Shown piece by piece: positions 7,361 through 16,654 of a DNA stretch of 64,000 nt. The stretch comes from Nitratireductor aquimarinus (GTDB lineage Bacteria > Pseudomonadota > Alphaproteobacteria > Rhizobiales > Rhizobiaceae). The position numbers and the translations under genes were made by a program. A model generated the notes under the pieces. The model searched no databases and was not told the origin of the DNA. It saw only the letters and a list, made by a program, of their open reading frames with translations. The stretch lies in NCBI RefSeq assembly GCF_046773475.1, contig NZ_CP177239.1:2914001-2978000 (forward strand), read 5' to 3'. Every line of letters begins with the position of its first letter. The first letter of the stretch is position 1.

Positions 7361-8359
7361 ATGGCTAAAACATACAAAGCAGTAAAGATCTCCAGGGGCT
7401 CGTCTGGTTGGGGCGGTCCGCTCGTGATCGAACCGACGGACCAGCGCAACAAGATCGTGTCGGTCACCGGCGGCGGCATCCACCCCGTCGCAAAGCGCAT
7501 CGCAGAGATGACGGGCGGTGAAGCCGTTGACGGTTTCAAGAGCCCGCCCGTTGAAGGCGAGATGGCTGTCGTGGTCGTCGATTGCGGCGGCACCGCCCGC
7601 TGCGGCGTCTACCCGCGCAAGCGCATTCCCACCGTCAACCTGACCCCGGTCGGCCAGGCAGGCCCGCTTGCCCAGTTCATCACCGAGGACATCTATGTCT
7701 CGGGCGTTTCGCCGGAGAACATCGAGATGGCCGATGGCACGGAAGCAGCCGCAGTCGCTGGCGGCGCGGCCGCGTCTTCAGAGCCGGAGAGTGCTCCGGC
7801 TGCGGCGCCGGCCACCGAGGAAGGCGGCCTCGTCGGCCTCATCAGCAGCGTCGGCCGCGTGATGGGCAATGTGGTTGGCGTGTTCTTCAACGCCGGTCGC
7901 CGCACCATCGATCAGGTGGTGCGCAACGTGCTGCCCTTCATGGCCTTCGTGACCATGCTGATCGGTCTGATCCTCTACACGGGCATCGGTGACATTCTCG
8001 CCGAGCCGATGGGACCGCTGGCCAACAACATTATCGGCCTGCTCATCATCTCGGCCATCTGCGGCCTGCCGTTCCTGTCGCCCATTCTCGGGCCAGGCGC
8101 GGTCATCGCGCAGGTGATCGGCGTGGCGATCATCGGACCGCAGATTGCCAATGGCACGATCTCACCCGCCATGGCATTGCCTGCGCTGTTCGCTTACAAC
8201 ACGCAGGTAGGCTGTGACTTCGTTCCGGTGGGCCTGGCCCTCGGCGAAGCGAAACCCAAGACCATTGAGATCGGTGTCCCTGCGGTGCTTCTGAGCCGTC
8301 AGGTTATGGGCCCGGTTTCCGTGGCCATTGCCTGGGGCGTCAGCCTGCTGGTTCTTTAA
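7361..8359 (+). CDS. srlE: PTS glucitol/sorbitol-family EIIB subunit with second EIIC domain
   Basis: The 332-residue protein has an N-terminal EIIB domain (1-110) containing the phosphorylatable cysteine C75 in VVVDCGGTARCGVYPRKR, with the family signature SSGWGGPLVIEP at residues 14-25. A linker (about 120-155) rich in Ala and Glu leads to a hydrophobic C-terminal EIIC1 domain (from about 180) with several membrane spans and the GCDFVPVGLALGEAKPKT segment. It takes phosphate from SrlB and transfers it to the polyol during import. An SD, AGGGGAGG, precedes the start. It is slightly longer than E. coli SrlE because of the linker. Confidence 0.9.
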   Translation: MAKTYKAVKISRGSSGWGGPLVIEPTDQRNKIVSVTGGGIHPVAKRIAEMTGGEAVDGFKSPPVEGEMAVVVVDCGGTARCGVYPRKRIPTVNLTPVGQAGPLAQFITEDIYVSGVSPENIEMADGTEAAAVAGGAAASSEPESAPAAAPATEEGGLVGLISSVGRVMGNVVGVFFNAGRRTIDQVVRNVLPFMAFVTMLIGLILYTGIGDILAEPMGPLANNIIGLLIISAICGLPFLSPILGPGAVIAQVIGVAIIGPQIANGTISPAMALPALFAYNTQVGCDFVPVGLALGEAKPKTIEIGVPAVLLSRQVMGPVSVAIAWGVSLLVL

Positions 8360-8430
8360 AACAACGGGGTGGCGGTCGTCGTTTGGGCGGCCGCCCTTCC
8401 CGAAACGAATGTTTGCATGGAGTTATTTGA

Positions 8431-8811
8431 ATGTCGGTGTTTCTCAAAACGCGTATTACTGCAGTCGGTCCCGAAGTCGCGGATCTGGCGGAAGGCGGTG
8501 TCCTGATTCTTTTCGCTGACGGCGCGCCGGAGGAACTTGCCGAGGTTTCCGTTCTGCATGCGGTGCAGGAAGGTCCGTCCGATGCCGCGCCGGCCGCTGG
8601 CGCCCGCGTTACCGTGGGCGATGTGACCGCCGAAATCACCGCCATGGGCGAAGCCGCCTGGAACAAGGTGCGTGAGATCGGCCATGTGGTTGTGAACTTC
8701 AATGGCGCGAACGCCGTGGAGCGTCCGGGCGAGATCTGCGCCTCCGTCGTCGAGCCGGCAACGCTTGTTGCGGCCCTGAAGACGGATGCAGTCATCACCA
8801 TCGGCGCATAA
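8431..8811 (+). CDS. srlB: PTS glucitol/sorbitol-family EIIA subunit
   Basis: The 126-residue cytoplasmic phosphocarrier has its likely phosphorylated histidine at H43 in EVSVLHAVQEG, which aligns with H43 of E. coli SrlB. The conserved FADGAPEELAEV and GHVVVNFNGANAVERPG segments are present. It accepts phosphate from the HPr domain of the fusion protein encoded next and hands it to C75 of SrlE. TGGAG precedes the ATG at 8431. With srlA and srlE it completes the enzyme II set. Confidence 0.9.
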   Translation: MSVFLKTRITAVGPEVADLAEGGVLILFADGAPEELAEVSVLHAVQEGPSDAAPAAGARVTVGDVTAEITAMGEAAWNKVREIGHVVVNFNGANAVERPGEICASVVEPATLVAALKTDAVITIGA

Positions 8812-8847
8812 CGCCGTAACGAACTGAACAACAGATACGAGACCGTT

Positions 8848-10830
8848 ATGGAACGCTCGACCATCGTCAGAGTGCAGGATGGCCTGCATGCCCGTCCCGC
8901 CACACGCTTCGTGCGCCTCGCCAAGGGGTTCGAAAGCGATGTGGAAATTATCAAGGGCGAAAAGGCTGTCAGCGCCAAGAGCTCGGTGAAGCTGATGCTG
9001 CTTGGTGTGAAGGAAAACGACGAAGTTTCCATTCGCGCCGATGGCGCCGACGCCATTGAGGCCGTCGATGCCCTCATCGCCTATCTTGAAAACCCCATGT
9101 CGGGTGTCGAGGAAGGCGTGGGCGAGCCCGCAAAGGCGCCCGCCGCCGAGACGCCTGCGCCCGCAGCGCCTGCCGCACCGGCTGCGCCTCTGGTCGCCGA
9201 TGGCGGCCTTCATGGTGTTGCCGCCAGCGCCGGACTTGGCCTCGGTCCTGTCTTCGCGCATTTCCCGCAGCAGATCGTTCCCAACAACACGACGCTTTCC
9301 GCCGGCGAAATCGAGCCGGAAAAGCAGCGCTTCGCGGAAGCGATCCAGCGTCTTCAGGAAAAACTCGACCGTTCGCTTGCATCCGATGGCATGCAGGAAA
9401 GCGATCGCGGCATCGTCGCGGCGCTGCGCGACATCGCCTCCGATGATGCGCTGCGCGACGAAACGCTTGCCGCCATCGATGGCGGTCTCGACGCCGTATC
9501 CGCCGTCATCGCCGCATCCTCCCGCCTGGCCGATGATTTCCGCAAGCTGGACGACGCCTATATGGCTGCCCGCGCCGAGGATATGGAGGCCATTGCCCGC
9601 CAGATCTGCCTCACGCTTCTCGGTCAGGAAGATGCGCGCCTCGACGACATTCCCGAAGGGGCCATTCTCGTCGCCGAGGACATTGGCGCATGGGATCTGG
9701 CGCGTGCGCCGCTCAAGCGTCTTGGCGGCGTGGTCTGTGGTCATGGCGGCGCGACATCGCATGTGGCCATCATCGCCCGCACCCATGGCATTCCCGCAGT
9801 GCTCGGCCTCGGCGAGGCCGTCAACGAACTGCGCGACGCGAAGGAAGCCGCCATTGACGGCCACACGGGACAGGTCGTTGTCGAACCCGATGCGGCCACC
9901 CGTGCGCGCTTTGAAGAGATGATCGGCGCTGCCGCCCGCGAGCGGGAAGCGCTCAGGGTCTACAAGGATGTGGTGCCGCGCCGCGCCGATGGCACGGTCA
10001 TTCAGGTGGCGGCCAATCTCGGCTCGCTCGAAGAGGTCGAGGCCGCTCAGGAAGCCGGCGCAATGGGCGTTGGCCTGTTCCGCACCGAGCTTCTTTTCAT
10101 GCGGCACATGCACCTGCCGTCCGAGGACATGCAGGCGGAGACCTATGCCGAGCTCGCCCGCGCTTTCCCGGACCACCCGGTCATCGTGCGCACGCTCGAC
10201 ATCGGCGGCGACAAGCCGATCTCCGGCGTTGAATTCCCGGAAGAGGAAAACCCCTTCCTCGGCTGGCGCGGCATCCGCATGTGCCTCGACCGCACCGACA
10301 TCTTCAAGGTTCAGCTCCGGGCGCTGCTGCGCGCTGCCGTTCATGGCAATCTGCGCGTGATGCTGCCCATGGTCTCGACCGTTGAAGAGGTGCGCCGCAC
10401 CCGCGTGCTGATCGATGAATGCGCAGCCGAGCTGAAGGCCGAGGGCGTTGCTCATGGCGCGTTCCCGCTGGGCGTGATGATCGAGACGCCGGCTGCCGTC
10501 TTCGGCGCGGAAGCGCTGGCGAAGGAGGTCGCCTTCTTCTCCATCGGCACCAACGATCTGACGCAGTATGTGATGGCGGCGGACCGCCTGAACCCGTCAG
10601 TTGCCAATCTGAACGACGCCGCCCATCCAGCCGTCATGGCTGCGGTCGAGCAGGCCGCCAGGGCAGCGGTCGCGGCGGGCATCGAGATCGGCATGTGTGG
10701 CGAGGCCGCCGCGCGCACCGATCTGATCCCCGAGTTCATTCGCATGGGACTGACCGAGCTCAGCATGAGCCCGGCTTCGGTGCAGGCCACCAAGAAACAG
10801 CTTTCCGAGCTGTTCGAAAAGGCGGGCTAG
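8848..10830 (+). CDS. ptsI: HPr-Enzyme I fusion, phosphoenolpyruvate-protein phosphotransferase
   Basis: The 660-residue fusion has an HPr domain at residues 1-85, with the phosphorylatable H14 in QDGLHARPATRF, joined by an Ala/Pro linker (about 92-116) to a full Enzyme I. The EI swivel histidine is at about residue 305 in GGATSHVAIIARTHGIPAVLG. The PEP-binding barrel shows RTELLFMRHMHLPSEDMQ, GTNDLTQYVMAADRLN and the C-terminal cysteine in EIGMCGEAAARTDL. Encoding HPr and EI in the same operon as the enzyme II genes makes this PTS self-contained, independent of the regulatory PTS-Ntr that most alphaproteobacteria carry. The ribosome binding site at 8848 is weak. A terminator follows at 10875. 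Confidence 0.92.
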   Translation: MERSTIVRVQDGLHARPATRFVRLAKGFESDVEIIKGEKAVSAKSSVKLMLLGVKENDEVSIRADGADAIEAVDALIAYLENPMSGVEEGVGEPAKAPAAETPAPAAPAAPAAPLVADGGLHGVAASAGLGLGPVFAHFPQQIVPNNTTLSAGEIEPEKQRFAEAIQRLQEKLDRSLASDGMQESDRGIVAALRDIASDDALRDETLAAIDGGLDAVSAVIAASSRLADDFRKLDDAYMAARAEDMEAIARQICLTLLGQEDARLDDIPEGAILVAEDIGAWDLARAPLKRLGGVVCGHGGATSHVAIIARTHGIPAVLGLGEAVNELRDAKEAAIDGHTGQVVVEPDAATRARFEEMIGAAAREREALRVYKDVVPRRADGTVIQVAANLGSLEEVEAAQEAGAMGVGLFRTELLFMRHMHLPSEDMQAETYAELARAFPDHPVIVRTLDIGGDKPISGVEFPEEENPFLGWRGIRMCLDRTDIFKVQLRALLRAAVHGNLRVMLPMVSTVEEVRRTRVLIDECAAELKAEGVAHGAFPLGVMIETPAAVFGAEALAKEVAFFSIGTNDLTQYVMAADRLNPSVANLNDAAHPAVMAAVEQAARAAVAAGIEIGMCGEAAARTDLIPEFIRMGLTELSMSPASVQATKKQLSELFEKAG

Positions 10831-10874
10831 CAGCGCTCCGGTCAGGTGCGCTTCCCCTGACCATCGAAGACTTG

Positions 10875-10911
10875 AAGACCGGCTGTCGCAGATGCGGTTG
10901 GCCGGTCTTTT
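10875..10911 (+). terminator. Intrinsic terminator of the PTS operon
   Basis: AAGACCGGC (10875-10883) pairs with GCCGGTCTT (10901-10909) and runs into a short T-run. It lies 45 bases after the ptsI stop and before the family A repeat. Confidence 0.65.
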
Positions 10912-10920
10912 GCCATCTTG

Positions 10921-11023
10921 GAGCAACTCCAGGAAAAGTGGGAACCGGTTTTCCGTCCGAAATTGCGTAAGAACAATGAATGAGAGCGCTTTCGCGCTTC
11001 AACGAAAAGCGGAAGCGCTCTAG
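10921..11023. repeat. Intergenic repeat, family A (copy 1)
   Basis: The unit has two halves: a first palindromic half with core AAAGTGGGAACCGGTTTTCCGTCC, here described by its centre GGGAACCGGTTTTCC, and a second half GAGCGCTTTCGCGCTTCAACG...CGGAAGCGCTC. Other copies are at 12933, 19575, 23497, 26767 (half), 49553 (inverted) and 62656 (half). This copy supplies the TAG stop (11020-11022, minus strand) of the neighbouring gene. Confidence 0.85.
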
Positions 11024-11781
11024 GGCAGATGCGTGAGCAGGCTTTCGAAAATTGCCGTCAGGTCGGCAATCGGCTGATCGGCCTCAAGGCTGCGCGCCAT
11101 CCGCTCCCGGCGTGCGGCAACCGCCAGCGTGGCGATGTCCAGCAGGTCGGATGCGGAAAGGCTTTCGTCGAACAGCGCCAGTCCCGAGGCGAGAAGCCCC
11201 GGCGCAAACACGATGATGCAGGTCTCGGCGTTCTGTGCTGCGGCAGGCATTGCCGGGTCGCTCAGCGCATTACGGCAGATTTCCTGAAGCAGATGCGCGA
11301 GCAGGCCCGCCAGAAGCGGCCTTATGGCTTCGGGCGTCTTCGCATTCTTCAGCGCCAGCAGCACATGGCCCAGCCGTTGGCGGAGCGTCTCATGCGCTCC
11401 GGTGAAGGCCGTCTCGCGCATCGCCGGGGGCTCGCGGTCTTCCAGCGTGGCCGTCAGCGCCTTTGCCGCGCGATACATGTGGCGCCGGAACGCGCGCTCG
11501 CCTTCCATCGGGTCGGCGCCGAAATAATCGACCAGCGGTCTTATGACCAGTTCGGGCTGTTGCCCGCCGGGCAGCACTGTGCGGGAGGCGGTTTCGGCCA
11601 GTGTCAGCGTGTCGTCGACCATGCTGACGGCCCGCCCCAGAAGCTTCTCGATGTCTGTAAAACCGCGCTTTTCCGAAGCCGCGCCCTGCTTTTCGTGGCG
11701 ATGCGCACGCAGGAAATCGCGGATATCACGCAGGCGGTCCTTAAGATGAATCGCCATGTCTTCCGAGGCATCACGAAGCAT
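11020..11781 (-). CDS. Hypothetical protein
   Basis: The 253-residue, mostly helical, soluble protein has no motif I recognise. Its N-terminal third is charged (HLKDRLRDIRDFLRAHRHE); the rest is rich in Ala and Leu. The start at 11781 has GAGGA nine bases upstream. The stop codon lies inside the edge of a family A repeat, so the extreme C terminus may have been set by repeat insertion. It lies between the PTS operon and the SorC regulator, on the opposite strand and divergent from the latter. Function unknown. Confidence 0.55.
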   Translation of the reverse strand: MLRDASEDMAIHLKDRLRDIRDFLRAHRHEKQGAASEKRGFTDIEKLLGRAVSMVDDTLTLAETASRTVLPGGQQPELVIRPLVDYFGADPMEGERAFRRHMYRAAKALTATLEDREPPAMRETAFTGAHETLRQRLGHVLLALKNAKTPEAIRPLLAGLLAHLLQEICRNALSDPAMPAAAQNAETCIIVFAPGLLASGLALFDESLSASDLLDIATLAVAARRERMARSLEADQPIADLTAIFESLLTHLP

Positions 11782-11912
11782 AAAATGCTATCCTCAAGTA
11801 ATTAGTTTTCTGCCGCCGGCCATTGACCGGATGGCGACATCATTGTTTTGGTCTCTCTGGAAATCAAGCGACATGCTTGTGACCGCCCCGGGGAAATACG
11901 CAGGAAGGCCAT

Positions 11913-12932
11913 ATGAGCAAGGCGAAGGTACACAATCAGCCCGCCGGTACGACCAGTTCTGGAGAAATTGCAATGACTTCCCGCAAGGGAGGCGTAACCA
12001 GCAAAACCGACCGGCTGCGTGTCCGCGCCGCCTGGATGTATTTCGTCGAGCAGAAGACGCAGAACGAGATCGCCGAGATTCTCGGCATCGGGCGTGTCAG
12101 CGTCGTGCGCATGCTGGCCGATGCGCGCGCCCGCAATGAGGTGAAAATCACCATTGAGGGCGATCTGGCCGAGATCACCCGGGTCGAACGTGCGCTGGAG
12201 CAGCGCTTCGGCCTCGAGCGCGCCGTGGTCGCGCCGCTCTCCGATCCCGAGGCGGATCCCATTCCCGCCGTCAGCGCCGCGACCGGCAGCTATGTGTCCG
12301 ACGTCATGGCCGCTGGCATGTCGGTGGGCGTCGGCTGGGGGCGCACGCTGTTCGGCTCGCTCCCGTTCATTCGCGCCCGGCCGCTGGCCGACTTCAAAGT
12401 GATCTCGCTTCTCGGCGGTGTCGGCGTTGCCCGCCGCTTCAACCCGGCTGAATTCGCCTGGCGCTTTGCGCGCGCCTTCCAGGGCGATGGCTATCTCATT
12501 CCCGCACCCGCCGTTGTCGACAGCGTCGAAACCAAGACGGCGCTGATCGAGCGCTGCGGCCTGAATGAAATTCTGGCGCTCGCAGATACGCTCGATGCGG
12601 TCATCGTGTCCGTCGGCGGGCTCGCTTCCGCCACCATCTTCTATCGCGGCGGCTATCTTACCGAAGAGGTGCGCTCTGACCTCGAAGCAAAGGGCGCGGT
12701 GGGCGACATTCTCTACCACTTCTACGATCTCGACGGTCAACTGGTTGACCACCCGATCAATGACCGGGTCATGTCCGTCGATGTCGATCGCCTGCGCCGC
12801 GCGCCCATGCGCATCTTAACCTCCGGCGGTGAAGACAAGATCGACGCGCTGATCGGCGCAATGAAGCTGGTTGAGCCAACGGTCTTCATCACCGATGAAG
12901 AGAGTGCGCGCAGCATCCTGGCCATGGCCTGA
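11913..12932 (+). CDS. SorC-family sugar-binding transcriptional regulator
   Basis: The 339-residue protein has an N-terminal winged helix-turn-helix (about residues 30-75; RVRAAWMYFVEQKTQNEIAE, then LGIGRVSVVRMLADAR) and a C-terminal sugar-phosphate-binding domain of the SorC/DeoR type (about 85-335, with VGVGWGRTLFGSLPF and SVGGLASATIFYRGGYL). SorC proteins control polyol operons and usually respond to the phosphorylated substrate. The start at 11913 has AGGAAGG close upstream; an internal start at 1973+10000 (11973) is possible. It lies 1.1 kb after the PTS operon in the same orientation and is the probable local regulator, acting on the 5900-6086 region by inference. Confidence 0.85.
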   Translation: MSKAKVHNQPAGTTSSGEIAMTSRKGGVTSKTDRLRVRAAWMYFVEQKTQNEIAEILGIGRVSVVRMLADARARNEVKITIEGDLAEITRVERALEQRFGLERAVVAPLSDPEADPIPAVSAATGSYVSDVMAAGMSVGVGWGRTLFGSLPFIRARPLADFKVISLLGGVGVARRFNPAEFAWRFARAFQGDGYLIPAPAVVDSVETKTALIERCGLNEILALADTLDAVIVSVGGLASATIFYRGGYLTEEVRSDLEAKGAVGDILYHFYDLDGQLVDHPINDRVMSVDVDRLRRAPMRILTSGGEDKIDALIGAMKLVEPTVFITDEESARSILAMA

Positions 12933-13034
12933 AGCAATTCCAGGAAAAGTGGGAACCGGTTTTCCGTCCGGAATTGCGTAGAAAACAATGAATTGGAGCG
13001 TTTTCGCAATTCCACGATAAGCGGGAACGCTCTC
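12933..13034. repeat. Intergenic repeat, family A (copy 2)
   Basis: A full-length copy begins at the base after the SorC-gene stop codon: AGCAATTCCAGGAAAAGTGG, then the ACCGGTTTTCCGTCCGGAATTGCG arm, and a diverged second half ending GGGAACGCTCTCG. The inverted arms GCAATTCC and GGAATTGC can form a stem. Confidence 0.85.
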
Positions 13035-13206
13035 GTCACCGGCTCCTTTAGCCGGCATGTGCGAAATGCGCATCGTCTATGTGATTTCGCCCGGCAGGCG
13101 TCTATAAGAAGCTGACGTGTTCCGGGGAACCGGAGCAGAATGGCCACGCACCGGCAAGTGCGGGCCTTGTGACCACAGGGTCGCGTGCAGGGCGCAAAGG
13201 GGAGGC

Positions 13207-14112
13207 ATGCTTTCGACGATGGTGGACAGGTTCGCGCGGCGTTTTCTGCCTTCCTTCTCCGTTTTGCGCAGCTTCGCGTCTGCCGCGCGGCACCAGAGTT
13301 TCACGCTGGCCGCCGAAGAGCTCAACCTCACGCAGAGCGCCGTCAGCCGCCACATCCGCGACATGGAATCGGCACTCGGCTTCAGCCTGTTCCGGCGTGT
13401 GGGCCGGCGCGTCGTGCTCACCCCGGCCGGCAAGAACCTTGCCGATGCGCTGGAAGACGATCTGCACCGCATCACGCAGACCCTGCATCGCGCCATCGCC
13501 GCCGGCATGGCGGGCGCAACGCTCAATGTCGCCAGCCTGCCCACCTTCGCCAGCCGCTGGCTGATCCCGCGCCTGCCGGAATTCGAAAAGGCGCATCCGG
13601 GCATCGGCATCAATCTCATGGCGCGCATCAATCCGTTCGATCTCGCCCATGAGCGTTTCGACGTGGCGATCCATTTCGGCCGCGACAACTGGCCGGACGC
13701 CCGCCTCACCAAGCTGTGCGACGAGGCGATGATCGCCGTCGCATCGCCGGCCTTTGTTGAGAAACACGGCGTCAAGGCTCCCGAGAACCTGCTCGACGCC
13801 CCGCTTCTTCATCTCCAGAGCCGCCCAGGCGCGTGGGCTGACTGGATGCGCGAGGCCGGTGTCGGCGATGTGCCGGCGCTTCCGGGAAAGCAGTTCGACC
13901 AGTTCACCATGGTCATTGCAGGCGCAACTGCTGGGCTCGGCGCCGGTCTGGTGCCTGCCTATCTGATCGAGGAGGAGCTGCGCTCCGGCGTTCTTGTGCA
14001 GATCGGAGATACGTCGCTCGCCACCCAGAACGCCTATTTTCTGGTTCAGCCGCTTGGCGTGGAAAACCCCTCGGCAGACGCTTTCGTGGCGTGGATCGTC
14101 GCGCAGGTCTGA
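13207..14112 (+). CDS. LysR-family transcriptional regulator (GcvA-like)
   Basis: The 301-residue protein has an N-terminal LysR helix-turn-helix (LRSFASAARHQSFTLAAEEL, NLTQSAVSRHIRDME) and a C-terminal periplasmic-binding-protein-like effector domain (from about residue 95). It resembles GcvA-type members, with the segments SLPTFASRWLIPRLPEFE and FDVAIHFGRDNWPDA. The ATG at 13207 is preceded very closely by AAAGGGGAGG; 13219 is an alternative start. It lies 226 bases upstream of amaB in the same direction. Control of lysine/pipecolate degradation is possible but not shown. Confidence 0.85.
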   Translation: MLSTMVDRFARRFLPSFSVLRSFASAARHQSFTLAAEELNLTQSAVSRHIRDMESALGFSLFRRVGRRVVLTPAGKNLADALEDDLHRITQTLHRAIAAGMAGATLNVASLPTFASRWLIPRLPEFEKAHPGIGINLMARINPFDLAHERFDVAIHFGRDNWPDARLTKLCDEAMIAVASPAFVEKHGVKAPENLLDAPLLHLQSRPGAWADWMREAGVGDVPALPGKQFDQFTMVIAGATAGLGAGLVPAYLIEEELRSGVLVQIGDTSLATQNAYFLVQPLGVENPSADAFVAWIVAQV

Positions 14113-14262
14113 ACCTGCCGTGACGGGGTCTTGTGCCTTTCCGGCACCGATTGGCGGGGAAAGCATGACCGTCCATCATGAATACAGTCCGAATTTCCAT
14201 TTCCAATGACCGCCCGGTCTTCCTACATTCCCGCCAGAGGCTCGTCCGGCCGCGCGGCTTTC

Positions 14263-14310
14263 AGAGCATTTTGCAGTCAGGTGGCATCGCCTGACGCCCG
14301 CATGAATACA
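14263..14310. repeat. Intergenic repeat, family C (copy 1)
   Basis: AGAGCATTTTGCAGTCAGGT... with the inverted repeat TCAGGTGGCATCGCCTGA (14277-14294) matches the stretch at 34431-34480. It lies just upstream of the ribosome binding site of amaB. Confidence 0.65.
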
Positions 14311-14338
14311 GAAAGATAATCGAGGGAGCGAAGCACCC

Positions 14339-15853
<1,515 letters not shown>

Positions 15854-15885
15854 GGCATCTGCCGCAGATAACTGCAGGCAAAAAG

Positions 15886-15912
15886 AAAGGGCGGCCCGGA
15901 GCCGCCCTTTTT
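15886..15912 (+). terminator. Intrinsic terminator between amaB and gapR
   Basis: AAAGGGCGGC (15886-15895) and GCCGCCCTTT (15901-15910) form a 10-bp stem with a 5-base loop and T-runs on both strands, so it can serve both convergent genes. Confidence 0.85.
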
Positions 15913-15934
15913 CATGTCCGGCCTGTGGCCGAAA

Positions 15935-16198
15935 TCATTCCATGCCGAGCGCGGCCTTGTAGAGGTCGATCATCGCCTCTTCTTCCTGGCGCTCCGCCTG
16001 ATCCTTCTTGCGCAGGCGCACTATGCTGCGCACGGCCTTGGTGTCGAAACCATTGGCCTTCATCTCGGCGTAGACTTCCTTGATGTCTTCCGAAACCGTC
16101 TTCTTGTCTTCTTCGAGGCGCTCGACACGCTCTATAAAGGCGCGAAGCTGGCCAGCGGCAACGGTATCTGCGGTTTCGGTGGTGATGTCGTCGGACAT
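15935..16198 (-). CDS. gapR: Nucleoid-associated protein GapR (DUF2312)
   Basis: The 87-residue protein matches the DUF2312 family throughout: AAGQLRAFIERVERLEEDKK, then TVSEDIKEVYAEMKANGFDT, and KAVRSIVRLRKKD. In Caulobacter GapR is an essential coiled-coil protein that clamps overtwisted DNA ahead of replication and transcription and stimulates type II topoisomerases. The length is that of the family. It is convergent with amaB and followed on the same strand by DUF1244 and the N-formylglutamate amidohydrolase genes upstream. Confidence 0.9.
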   Translation of the reverse strand: MSDDITTETADTVAAGQLRAFIERVERLEEDKKTVSEDIKEVYAEMKANGFDTKAVRSIVRLRKKDQAERQEEEAMIDLYKAALGME

Positions 16199-16334
16199 GC
16201 GAAACTCCGGTCGATTGTTCTAAAGCCCGCGACTCGGGGCGTTGAGGCGTGGCAGGTTCGATGCCCCAGCTACGCCCGGTGGTCAAGGCATTTGCGTTGC
16301 GGCCCGCGCCGCTCCTGCCATGGTGTTGCGCCGC

Positions 16335-16643
16335 TCAGTGGTCCTTCGGGCGGTTCTCTTCAAAGGCGGCTTTTTGCTCTGCGGTCGCCTCGGTCTGATA
16401 TTTCGAACGCCACTCCTCATAGGGCATGCCGTAGACGATCTCGCGCGATTCTTCCTTCGAGAGCACAATGCCCTCCGCCTCGGCGGCGTCCCGATACCAG
16501 TTGGACAGGCAATTGCGGCAGAAACCGGCCAGGTTCATCATGTCGATGTTCTGCACGTCGGTGCGGGTGCGCAGATGGTCGAGCAGGCGACGGAATGCGG
16601 CTGCCTCCAGGTCGCGCTTTTTCTCCTCGCTCAGCGTGGTCAT
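16335..16643 (-). CDS. DUF1244 family protein
   Basis: The 102-residue protein is a DUF1244 member, with RRLLDHLRTRTDVQNIDMMN, LAGFCRNCLSNWYRDAAEAE and EIVYGMPYEEWRSKYQTEA. The family is small, conserved in alpha- and gammaproteobacteria, and of unknown function; the FCRNCL motif could hold a metal. GAAGGAG six bases before the ATG at 16643 favours this start over the GTG at 16658 that would overlap the upstream stop (GTGA). It is probably cotranscribed with the amidohydrolase gene 11 bases upstream. Confidence 0.88.
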   Translation of the reverse strand: MTTLSEEKKRDLEAAAFRRLLDHLRTRTDVQNIDMMNLAGFCRNCLSNWYRDAAEAEGIVLSKEESREIVYGMPYEEWRSKYQTEATAEQKAAFEENRPKDH

Positions 16644-16654
16644 GGCGTTCTCCT

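Noticed and set aside
6086..10830. Ordinary sorbitol PTS operon
   Set aside because: No SrlD, SrlR or GutQ is visible; sorbitol remains possible if srlD lies upstream of the window, so this is only set aside in favour of the branched-polyol idea.
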